DNA of 64,000 bases, taken from NCBI GenBank assembly GCA_038380795.1, contig CM076264.1, positions 374,001 to 438,000 on the forward strand, given 5' to 3'. Position 1 is the first letter of the stretch. Each line of letters opens with the position of its first letter. This document shows positions 28,784 to 37,277 of the stretch, piece by piece. The notes below the pieces were generated by a model. The model made no database searches. It was not told the DNA's origin and was given only the letters and a program-made list of their open reading frames with translations. Source of the DNA: Pyrocephalus nanus. Lineage: Eukaryota; Chordata; Aves; Passeriformes; Tyrannidae. A program made the position numbers and the translations under genes.

Positions 28784-30989
28784 GAAAGGAAGAGCCCTAC
28801 CAAACCAAGTCACTTCAGTGCACACAGCATCTCTCCACAGGGAGAGCAGAGAGCCGGAGCCACCGCAGCAGATGTCAGGCAATGTGTCTCAGGCACTCCT
28901 GGAAGCTGCTCAGCACTGAGCTGAGGAGCTGCAGGAAACCACGGAGAGCTTCACCACAAAAATCCTAACAGGGACAGTGTGAGGAAGGAAGACCTTCAGG
29001 GAAGAGGGCGTTGAAATCAAGCTTCCTCGGTATTAAGGTCAGTATTGAATACAAGGTACTTGAACTCCTAATGCTGTCTCCTGAAGGGAGCTGGTGGATC
29101 AGGGGTGTCCCAGGATTTCTGTTCTTATTCACACACACACTCTCTCAAAGCCTCTTTGACTCTCACACAGCTATGAACCTTATTTTCTTATATGTGACTC
29201 CCCGGTGTGCCAACGCCCCAGAGGCCATTTCATAGCAGCTTTGGCCACTTCCAAGAACTAGAGACAGAATCTCTGTGTTGTACAAGACAAGGGGCTTTAA
29301 TATCTCCCTTTCCTGGTGTCGTGTCAGCAAACACGCAGTGCACACATGGCCCTGTACACGTGGATACTGAACCAAGAGCACTCCACACACATGAGCAGCT
29401 ACACTGTCTCTGTGCCCGTAAACCAGTGTCTGTACTCGAGCCACAGGCTTTGCATTGAAACATCGCTGCACATAGCATTCCAAAATATCCCTCCTCCCTC
29501 TCGTCCCCAGGAAAAAGGCAGCTGTGTTTATCACAGGCGAGGAAACCCCGACCTATGCACCGACATGGCTATGGGCATGATACAAAGAAAGACAGGGATA
29601 CCTTCCACCAACGTTACAAATGCATTTTCCCTACTAAGGCAGGCTGATAACAGATTTCATCCCTGCAGACTAGTCTGCCTTTTACGGAAAACTCCAAACA
29701 AGCTGAGTTCTCCCACAGGAGCGCGTTCCAACAGTGGCAAAAGGAGTCCCAGGGCACCTCCCATTTCTTTACTTGTAACGAACCTATGAAAAGCCCTCAA
29801 ACAAAACTCAGAAGGAGGCGTTTTGCTGGGCACTTCAGAAGAAGAGCATCGAACACGAAGGCACAGCAACCTTGAGGGACACCAGCACCGCCCCGATGTG
29901 CACTGGTAGGTGTCTGCAAGGCCCTGGCCCTGCCGGGTGCGCCCTCAAGTTCTATGGAATGAGGATGAAAAGGCAGCCCGAGGCTGCCAGGAGGCAGGTC
30001 CAGGTGCGGAGGCAGGACCGGCGGCAGCACGGCGGAGCCAGGCTGACACCTGGAGGGAAAGCTGGGGATGAACCGGGAGGATGCTGGCAGGGAGCGCTGT
30101 GCCCTCATTGCCGCCTGCCTCGGGTCCCTCCTGTCGACCACCTCTGCCCCCGCCTCCTCCCGACCCGCTGCGGCACAGCTGAGACGGGCCTGCTACAAAT
30201 GGGGAAAGGAGAGGCGGAAAAAACACTTTCAGTGTCTCAAAAATCAACACCGAGAATATTTCCACTCTTTCAGTTTTAAAATTGAACCGCCTTGGGTTTT
30301 GCTCACATCCTGCAAAAAGCAAATGAGATATTTGGTTTGGATCATTATTCTTCCCCTGGTTGCTCCCTGAAAAACCAGAGCAGCGCATAAACAGATGCTG
30401 TCGGATCTCACACAGTCAGATCAAGTTTCCTTACCAGCTCGACTCCAGATTTCCCGTGGCAGAGTTCCACACTTCTTGTTCCTTCAGTAATTTAAACATG
30501 GTGCAGACACTGAGTAGCAGCTCCAGCTGGTGCCTCGGGCAGGGCCCCCTACAAAGGATTCCCCGGACGTTTATCCCCTCCCAGTCTGTGCCCCCGGAGC
30601 CTGGGAGCTTCCTGCTGAGTCACTGGCTCTTGTGTCTCGGCGCAGCCGGTCACCCGCCCGGCGCCGCAGGGCCCTGCATAGGTAAAGGGGCAGGTCACAG
30701 CCCCTGGCCGGGGGCTGCAGCCACGCCCCCATCCCGGGCACAACCTGCAGCTGCCCCCGAGCTGCCTGGCCTAAATGAGTCCCTCAGCAGGCAGGTAGGG
30801 CTAACAGAGGCAGTTCTGCTCACCTGTGACCTCCTCAGCCACCCCCGCGAAAGCCTTCCCTACCTCTGCCTGCACAGCTCGCTTCAGCCCCAACAGAAAA
30901 GTATGGAACCTCTCAGGCACGTTCATCTTTACTCCCAGTTAAGCTTACTTGCCAGTAAAATTCAGGTCCGGTGTAGGAATTAGGACAAG

Positions 30990-31420
30990 CTACTTACTTA
31001 CCCGAGAGGTCAATTTAGGTCAAAGCTGTCTCGCACAGATGGCTAATTTCAATCCCGAACATATACAACACAATTGGTCAATAAACTGAAAATAAATAGT
31101 GGAAGTAATTCATTTAAAGCTGCCCTAATTGTTTCTCAATTTTCCCTATTAATTTGACCTATAACACTTCTCCCATCAAAGCTTCAAAGCTTTAACTTAA
31201 CAGCCAATTAAAACTTCTTTTAGGAAAAAAAAGTGCTGCCAGCTCTGATTGCTTCCGCCTGAACCCTTTGAAGCGCTTGGGAGTTGATTTAAATTGCACG
31301 GGCCTAGAAACAAAGTGCTCTTTCCAGGTATAGTGTTCTCAGGGAGCTAATGAGTCAAGGGACAATTAAAACTAATTAAGATTTATAACTTGGTAGCAAC
31401 TTTCTGCGAGCCATTTGGCT
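30990..31420. promoter_or_regulatory. Candidate conserved noncoding element upstream of PAQR3
   Basis: AT-rich block about 2 kb before PAQR3 with GGTCAATTTAGGTCAAAGC (nuclear-receptor-like TCAAAG words), CACAATTGGTCAATAAAC, GCCCTAATTGTTTC, CCCATCAAAGC and GGGACAATTAAAACTAATTA. Looks unlike the surrounding sequence; conservation untested. Confidence 0.35.
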
Positions 31421-32379
31421 TGAGGAAAGTGAGTCACCGCTGGAGCGAACAAGCTATCTCTTGGTGTGTCCGTGGGAGCCGGCAGGAATGCACTCAGGTT
31501 TTCCCCAGCAGAGAGAGGTTACCAAATTAATGTGGCAACTGTATTCTTATTCTTGCAAAAATACTTCTCTGCAAAAACATCTATCACCTCCCTCATTCTC
31601 TAAGCGAGCATTGCACAGTGGGACGCTTTCTTGGAAAACAAGAGTCACCATATAGGGATCATTACTGTTAGCTTGGCTTCACTACTCTGGTTCAGAGATT
31701 TTAACTGCAAAGTATACTAGGCTGGACAAAACAGGATCGATTCCCGTCAGTCTGGATATTAAACCCCCATCATTCTTACCTTTTACTTCATATTACACAC
31801 CTCTGCTGCAGGGAAATTCTTCACATTTGTCACACCACTTGGTTTAATGAAACAAAAAACATTGGCAGAGTCCTGCAGGACACAAGACCTATAGGGAGGG
31901 GCAGGTGAACCACGATTAATTACCCCGTGAGGCACACTTGTTTGCAACTTCGAAACCAAGAGTCATAGTACACCTAGGGAATTACTTCTTTCCCCCTAAC
32001 CCTTTATTTTTTTAAATAAGGAAAAAAAAATATTAAAAGGAACTAGCAAATAACCTTCAACTGTTCTTATTGAGGCAATGCAAACCCCTTATACGAGTCA
32101 TCCTCATGACTAAAACTTTCTTGGTACCCCATGGAGTACATAGGGAAAACCCCTAAAAGCCAATAATCACGATCTCACTTAACCAGAGCTTGCTTTTGCA
32201 CGCTTCAAGTGCAGCTCCCACTGGGAATGACAACCCTCAGCGTTGTTTGACCTGAGAGGTGCATTCCTGGCCTCTCCTCACAAAGGTTTGCAGCCTCGGG
32301 CCTGAGGGGAACGGCTGATCGGCCCAAAGGCTCAGCTCTGACATTCCGGGGGCTGGGGGGTCCCAGGGGGATCCCAGCA
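31421..32379. other. Intergenic flank of PAQR3 promoter
   Basis: AT-rich to neutral sequence that turns abruptly GC-rich at about 32,280. No exon or repeat is recognised before the minisatellite. Confidence 0.65.
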
Positions 32380-32392
32380 GGTCCCGAAGGTC

Positions 32393-32960
32393 TGAGCGGC
32401 CCCGGAGGATCCCGGAGGATCCCGAAGGTCTGAGCGGCCCCGGAGGATCCCGGAGGATCCCGGAGGTCTGAGCGGCCCCGGAGGATCCCGGAGGATCCCG
32501 AAGGTCTGAGCGGCCCCGGAGGATCCCGGCGGATCCCGGAGGATCCCGGCGGATCCCGAGGGTCTGAGCGGCCCCGGAGGATCCCGGAGGATCCCGAAGG
32601 TCTGAGCGGCCCCGGAGGATCCCGGCGGATCCCGAAGGTCTGAGCGGCCCCGGAGGATCCCGGCGGATCCCGGAGGATCCCGGCGGATCCCGAGGGTCTG
32701 AGCGGCCCCGGAGGATCCCGGCGGATCCCGGAGGATCCCGGCGGATCCCGAGGGTCTGAGCGGCCCCGGAGGATCCCGGCGGATCCCGGCGGATCCCGAG
32801 GGTCTGAGCGGCCCCGGAGGATCCCGGCGGATCCCGGCGGATCCCGAGGGTCTGAGCGGCCCCGGAGGATCCCGGCGGATCCCGGCGGATCCCGAGGGTC
32901 TGAGCGGCCCCGGAGGATCCCGGAGGATCCCGGCGGATCCCGAGGGTCTGAGCGGCCCCG
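32393..32960. repeat. Nested GC-rich minisatellite upstream of PAQR3
   Basis: Twelve full units each beginning TGAGCGGCCCCGGAGGATCC, starting at 32393, 32431, 32469, 32507, 32565, 32603, 32641, 32699, 32757, 32805, 32853 and 32901; a thirteenth at 32949 breaks down. Unit lengths are 38, 38, 38, 58, 38, 38, 58, 58, 48, 48, 48 and 48 bp. The differences are whole copies of an inner 10-bp repeat (GGATCCCGGM), so this is a repeat within a repeat. The 5' units have GAAGGTC before the next unit, while the 3' units have GAGGGTC, showing that local copies are most alike. Most junctions carry GGATCC. Confidence 0.95.
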
Positions 32961-32978
32961 GCGGTGCCGGCGGCTCTC

Positions 32979-32997
32979 GGGCGCCCCCTCGCGACCT
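32979..32997 (-). promoter_or_regulatory. CTCF-like site
   Basis: On the minus strand this reads AGGTCGCGAGGGGGCGCCC, with an intact AGGGGGCGC core and about 13 of 19 positions matching the common CTCF consensus. It sits between the minisatellite and the promoter. Judged by eye without a weight matrix. Confidence 0.4.
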
Positions 32998-33001
32998 CTG
33001 T

Positions 33002-33039
33002 GGGGCCGCGCGAGGAGGGAGGGGCCGCGCGAGGAGGGA
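33002..33039. repeat. Tandem 19-bp duplication in PAQR3 promoter
   Basis: Two exact copies of GGGGCCGCGCGAGGAGGGA (33002-33020 and 33021-33039), followed by a third partial copy (GGGGCCGCGCGG from 33040) that runs into the TGACGCCATCG element. Confidence 0.9.
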
Positions 33040-33042
33040 GGG

Positions 33043-33088
33043 GCCGCGCGGTGACGCCATCGTTTGGCGCCGCGCGGTGACGCCATCG
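33043..33088 (+). promoter_or_regulatory. Duplicated TGACGCCATCG promoter element
   Basis: A 20-bp sequence (GCCGCGCGGTGACGCCATCG) occurs at 33043-33062 and again at 33069-33088, 26 bp apart. Each copy joins a CRE/ATF-like half site (TGACG) to GCCAT, the core of a YY1 site. It lies 80-130 bp before the PAQR3 ATG. Factor assignment is inference. Confidence 0.5.
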
Positions 33089-33100
33089 CGGCCGATCCCG

Positions 33101-33133
33101 ATGCCGGTGCCGGTCCCGCTCCCCGGCCCGTGA
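33101..33133 (+). other. Short upstream ORF in PAQR3 leader
   Basis: ATG at 33101 followed by nine codons rich in Pro and Val, ending TGA at 33131-33133. The start context is weak (C at -3). It matters only if transcription starts upstream of 33101. Confidence 0.4.
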
Positions 33134-33153
33134 GGGAGGAGCGGGACGGGCCG

Positions 33154-33291
33154 ATGCGGCAGCGGGCAGGATGCACCAGAAGCTGCTGCGCAGCGCGCAC
33201 TACATCGAGCTGGGCAGCTACCAGTACTGGCCGGTGCTGGTGCCCCGCGGCATCCGGCTGTACACGTACGAGCAGATCCCGGTGTTCCTGA
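33154..33291 (+). other. Overlapping upstream ORF at PAQR3 start
   Basis: ATG at 33154, 17 nt before the PAQR3 ATG and out of frame with it, opens 45 codons that overlap the main frame and stop at 33291. Context is weak (C at -3, C at +4) compared with A at -3 for the main ATG. It could lower translation of PAQR3. Confidence 0.4.
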
Positions 33292-33355
33292 AGGACAACC
33301 CCTATATCACTGACGGATACCGCGCCTACCTGCCCTCCCGCCTCTGCATCAAGAG
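33171..33355 (+). CDS. PAQR3: PAQR3 coding exon 1
   Basis: Encodes residues 1-61 and two bases of codon 62: the cytosolic N-terminal segment, starting MHQKLLRSAHYIELGSYQYW and ending in the conserved LPSRLCIK. In human PAQR3 this N-terminal stretch is involved in binding partners. The exon ends AAGAG followed by gtgagc, a strong donor, and lies inside a CpG island. The 76-bp first intron is very short and C-rich. Confidence 0.96.
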
Positions 33356-36300
33356 GTGAGCGCGCCCCGCGGCCCCCCCCCGACCCCCCGGGCCCCGCTC
33401 ACCGCCTGTCCCGCGTTGTGTCTCCTCGCAGCCTCTTCATCCTCTCCAACGAGACCGTCAACATCTGGAGTCACCTGCTCGGCTTCCTGCTCTTCTTCAC
33501 GCTGGGCATCTACGACCTGACGGCCGTGCTGCCTGCCGCCGGTGCCTCCCGCGAAGACTTCGTCATCTGCTCTGTCTGCCTCTTCTGCTTCCAGGTAGGC
33601 GCGGGCCGGGAGCGCCCCGGGGGTTAAAGCCGCACTGCTCCGCAAGGGACAAGCCTCGGTGGGTTGGTCGCATTTCCCTGCAGTAAACTGCAGGACTGAA
33701 CACAGCTGGCACAGGAGAGAGCCTGTGGAAAAACAAGGGCCATGTCCAGATTGGGTCTCAGAGCTTCAGCAGCTTGAGAGGTGTCTGACATGGCTCCCAG
33801 ACAGCATCCGGTGCCACTGGAAAGGGCCTCCCACCGGAGCACGGGCATCAGCCGTGGCCTGATGGTCAGGAAGGGCAGGAGGGCTGGCAGCAGTTCTGAG
33901 CTGGTCTGACCTTGAGCTCCTGTGTCGGATACATCTGTTCTCATAGCAGACTTCAAGTGTGTCACACGTGGCTGCTGAGTCTCCTGTGATGGACACTGGC
34001 CCTGCAAGAGCACAGAGCTGAAGGGCATTACGTGTGTTCTCTTCCAGCACAGGATGGCTGGGTACAGCCAGAAGTGGGGAGAACTCCCTCACTGGCTGGA
34101 AAAGCACTGCTCTGGTGCTCCTCCCTCCTACTGCCACGGGGTCACAGAGGAACAAACATTTCTTGAGGACAGAATTTGACGCCAGCCTAAGAGCAAACAC
34201 ACGCTCAGTGTGCCAGGGCCCAGCGGCCGGCTTGAGCTGCAGGGCTGAAGCTTGTATGCTCCCTGTTGGTTTTCATCATGTAATTAATCATCCTCATTTG
34301 AACCTCTGTGTAGGTCTGTATGCTTTGCTCAGTAGGATATCACCTGTTCTGCTGTCACCGCTCGGAGAAGACCAGCCGGCGATGGATGGCACTGGATTAC
34401 GCAGGAATTTCCATTGGGATCCTGGGCTGCTACGTGTCAGGCGTGTTCTATGCCTTCTACTGCAGTAATGTGAGTCGGGAGCATTTTCCATGCAGTGCTT
34501 AGTTCCCGTGGTCCTGTAGAAAAGGGGTTTGTGGCAGGTGTCCAAGCAGAACAGGAATGGGGAGAGAGAGGGATGGGAACTGGAGCATGTCCCCCTGGCC
34601 CCAGCAGAACTGTGCTGGCTGAAGGGACAGGCAAATGCAGATTTTCCTTTCTAGATGTCAGCTGCACAAAGCCTAAAGAAAATATTTAAATTTCTCTGAA
34701 AGCAGGGAAACTTTACAGGTCCTACCTGTGTCCAGTGCCCGAGGCTGATCATGGGATGTGTCCCACCACAGGCACTTCACACAGCATTGCCCATGAGGTA
34801 GCTGGCAGGAGGCAGAAACAAGCTTGTTTCCTCTCCATCTATTAGAGGAGTGAAATGAGTTCCCTTCCAAGGCCTGCCATGTATACACTGTCAGGGAGCT
34901 GAACTGGGCTGCTGAGGCAGAGGTGCATTGACAGTGTTTGGGTGCAGGCACTGCTTAGAATAAGGGATGTGTTATAGGTGTCCCAAGCAATACAGTCCCT
35001 TCCCCTCACTGCCAGCTGACCAATCCAAGTCCCTGCACTCACACCCACCACTGTGTTCTGTCATTGAAACTTCCTGCCCAGAGTTGACTCTTACACAGGA
35101 TAAGAAACCCACAGACTTGCCTTTGTTTCTCTTTCCCTCAGTACTGGCGCCAGGTGTATTTGATCACTGTGCTGGCCATGATATTGGCAGTGTTTTTTGC
35201 TCAGATCCATCCTAGTTACCTCACACAGCAGTGGCACAGGCTGCGCTCCGTCATCTTCTGCTCCGTGTCTGGCTATGGAATCATTCCCACCATCCACTGG
35301 GTTTGGCTCAACGGTGGCATTGGTGCATCCATTGTACAGGTAAGAAAAAAGAACGAAATAAGATTCCCTTTTGCTTTTCACTTGCCATCTTCCTTGAGTC
35401 CTCTTACACTCAGGGAAGCGACGGGGAAGCAGCGCGAGTTAAAATTCCTTTAGTACAGAATTCTTTTGGTTGGTACGACCCAAATGCAAACACTTAGAAA
35501 TGTGATCGGGGTAGACAGGTTGTATAGGTTCAGCCTGCTGTACTGCCTTAGAGCTGCATGGTGAGAAGCAAAGCTGGATGGAGGTGTGTCCCTGCCTGGG
35601 GACAGAGCAGTGGAGGGGGGCAGACCGCACCCTCGCTCCACCAGGCCAGGGCCAGGAGCCGAGGTGGCTGTAGAGCAGGAAGCAGTCTGTCAGGCTGCAC
35701 AAGTGCTCGGGGCTGGCCACCTCCACAGCTCCACAGGGCAACCAGGAGACACTGATGGGGTGATTATTTGCTTCCTCTTCTATTCCCTGGGTTGGCAGCA
35801 GCAATCAGCATTTGCCTGCTCAGCCCTCTGCCTCTTGCGCGATCCTCTTCTAATAGCGCTGTGACATTATGGAACTCTTGCCCTGTTCACGTTTCTCCAC
35901 TTGGAATAACCCTGTGAAACCAGAGGCCCAGTACAGCTAAAGGCAGCGCAGTGTGCCCCAGTATGAGACCCCCTGAAATCACTGCTGTTACTCAGGGACA
36001 TGATGGTGCCGAAGGAAACATTTCCTTTTCATAGCAAGCAGAAACTGCGTGTTCTTAGTCTGGCCTGGATGGAGGGCGGTCCCTGGGGTGATGGTTTACA
36101 CAGCTCCAGAGCTGCTGTGGAATGTGGCAGAGCACAGTTCGGGAATACACATGTGGCCTTCAGACAAGGCATTTGACACCAGCATTCTAAAAATCAGATC
36201 CACAGCAGCTGTCTCCCCATGTCTTCCCTGCTTTGTTTCCCCTGGGATAGCAGGATGATGTCTGTGGTACACATTGTGTTTCCATTCTTCAGAAAAATGC

Positions 36301-37277
36301 GCCGCTTAGGTAATAAAACTTGCTGCTAAGGAAAACCCACCTGATGCCTGGGTTGCAGTGTGAGCAGTCCTGTGGCCTCAGGTGCAGCAGCTGCAATTCC
36401 AGTGGGTAAGTGGGATGTGCAGGGCAGTCTTGCCTCACCCTGGCTGTTCTGTGTGGGGTCAGGGTGGTGGCAGATGGCCTTTCACTGACAAGTGCCACGT
36501 CTGCTGCAGGCTGCACAGGAACACTGAGTACCTTGCATGTAGAAGCAGAAAGGTCGGAATAAAACAAGTTTATTCCCATTCAGGCTTTCTCAGAGTTGGG
36601 CATTTGTTTCCCTGTTGGATGTGCCTGTAGCTGACATACTGCAGTGAAGGAAGATTCAGGGTTTTCATACTGTTTTCTTCTTTATATTCAGGGACTTCTT
36701 TTTCTGGTTTTGCTTTCTAACAGAATAGGAGAGCTTCCTTTTCTTTTGCAGGAGTTTGCTCCGCGGGTAGTTGTCATGTACTTCATCGCTGCTGTAGCTT
36801 TTCTCTTCTATATTTCCAAAGTTCCAGAAAGATACTTCCCAGGTAGGAGACTCTCTTTTGGGTGTTTTTTTTTTCCCCCTGCAGTGTCACAGTCCTTGCT
36901 GTGGGTGAACTTCCTGGGAGAGAACAGGCTGAGCACATTCCCATGCAGAGTAAAATGGTGCACGTGTTTGCATCAGAAGAGGCAGACAACTTCCAAGGAG
37001 TTTGTTACAGAACTTTCCCTGCCTCCCCCCAAGTGCAGGGTGTGCTGGAGCTTTGCAGGAGGCTGATTACTAATTGCACTGCACTCGCTGTGGCTGAATT
37101 TCACAGCTTAACCCCTCGCCTTTGTTGCCCGCAGGCCAGCTGAACTACCTCGGCTCGAGCCACCAGGTGTGGCACATCCTGGCAGTGGTGATGCTGTACT
37201 GGTGGCACCAGTCCACGGTGTACATCATGCAATACCGACACAGCAAGCCCTGCCTTGAGTACGGCGTGGACTTGTGA
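33171..37277 (+). CDS. PAQR3: PAQR3, progestin and adipoQ receptor family member 3 (six coding exons, complete)
   Basis: Six exons (33171-33355, 33432-33594, 34314-34469, 35142-35339, 36752-36842, 37135-37277) total 936 nt and join in frame to a 311-residue protein, the same length as human PAQR3. All introns are GT-AG. Family hallmarks are present: the ETVNIWSH motif (residues 69-76), candidate zinc ligands H126, D144, H274 and H278 (by alignment with the adiponectin receptor pattern), and seven hydrophobic segments. Known role: PAQR3 (RKTG) sits in the Golgi membrane, anchors RAF kinases there and so restrains ERK signalling; other partners have been reported. The start ATG at 33171 has A at -3 and matches the conserved MHQKLL N-terminus. 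The last residues (CLEYGVDL) differ from the human tail. The gene is convergent with BMP2K. The identification is secure. Confidence 0.97.
33432..33594 (+). CDS. PAQR3: PAQR3 coding exon 2
   Basis: Begins after a cgcag acceptor and completes Ser62 across the junction (AG|C). It encodes residues 62-116, including LFILSNETVNIWSH, the family motif, and the first transmembrane helix (about 76-95). It ends in CAG followed by gtaggc. The phase is 0 at its 3' end. Confidence 0.97.
34314..34469 (+). CDS. PAQR3: PAQR3 coding exon 3
   Basis: Encodes residues 117-168, phase 0 on both sides (52 codons). It carries the second helix end, the GYHLF segment with H126, and MALDYAGIS with D144. These correspond to the histidine and aspartate that bind zinc in adiponectin receptors. 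Helix 3 follows (about 142-166). The acceptor is ctgtgtag and the donor gtgagt. Confidence 0.97.
35142..35339 (+). CDS. PAQR3: PAQR3 coding exon 4
   Basis: Encodes residues 169-234 (66 codons, phase 0 both sides): YWRQVYL, helices 4 and 5, and the loop HWVWLNGGIGASIVQ. The acceptor follows a pyrimidine tract (ctttgtttctctttccctcag) and the donor is gtaaga. Confidence 0.97.
36752..36842 (+). CDS. PAQR3: PAQR3 coding exon 5
   Basis: Encodes residues 235-264 and one base of Gly265: EFAPRVVVMY, the sixth helix, and the conserved ISKVPERYFP, a sequence close to the IPERFFPG of adiponectin receptors. The acceptor is ttcttttgcag and the donor is gtagga. At 91 nt it is the shortest exon. Confidence 0.96.
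37135..37277 (+). CDS. PAQR3: PAQR3 coding exon 6 with stop
   Basis: Encodes residues 265-311 and the TGA stop at 37275-37277. It contains GQLNYLGSSHQVWH, with the paired histidines H274 and H278 in the H-x3-H arrangement, then the seventh helix (about 278-296) and the luminal tail. The tail ends CLEYGVDL, where the human protein has a different last few residues, so the extreme C-terminus appears poorly constrained. Confidence 0.96.

Larger units (their letters stand above)
21561..30989. other. Intergenic, nothing coding recognised
   Basis: Contains an A29 run (24292-24320), a T22 run (24504-24525), an A/T-only stretch (about 28726-28783) and two GC-rich islets (29870-30180, 30590-30780). 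Open frames up to 207 codons (30360-30983) show no domain. Confidence 0.6.
32380..33450 (+). promoter_or_regulatory. CpG island / PAQR3 promoter region
   Basis: A stretch extremely rich in G, C and CpG covering the minisatellite, the 5' leader and exon 1 of PAQR3. No TATA box is visible, as is usual for CpG-island promoters of housekeeping genes. Between the array and the ATG lie a CTCF-like site (32979-32997), a duplicated 19-mer (33002-33039) and two copies of a TGACGCCATCG element. The transcription start cannot be placed exactly. Confidence 0.75.
33595..36751 (+). other. PAQR3 introns 2-4 (33595-34313, 34470-35141, 35340-36751)
   Basis: Introns of 719, 672 and 1412 bp with normal GT-AG ends, separated by exons 3 and 4. 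No other gene or repeat is recognised. Open frames here (for example 33766-34200 on the minus strand) overlap exons or lack any domain. Confidence 0.75.

Noticed and set aside
30360..30983. 207-codon + strand open frame
   Set aside because: Begins without an ATG, crosses a GC-rich islet, is Ser/Pro/Ala-rich and matches nothing recognisable.
32393..32960. Possible CRISPR-like array
   Set aside because: Units are contiguous and nearly identical with no unique spacers; this is a eukaryotic minisatellite.
32205..33200. 331-codon minus-strand open frame of repeated Arg/Asp/Pro/Gly-rich units, with a second overlapping frame (32332-33060)
   Set aside because: It is the minisatellite read in frame; stops are scarce because the repeat is GC-rich. 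It runs antisense into PAQR3 exon 1 and resembles no protein family I know.
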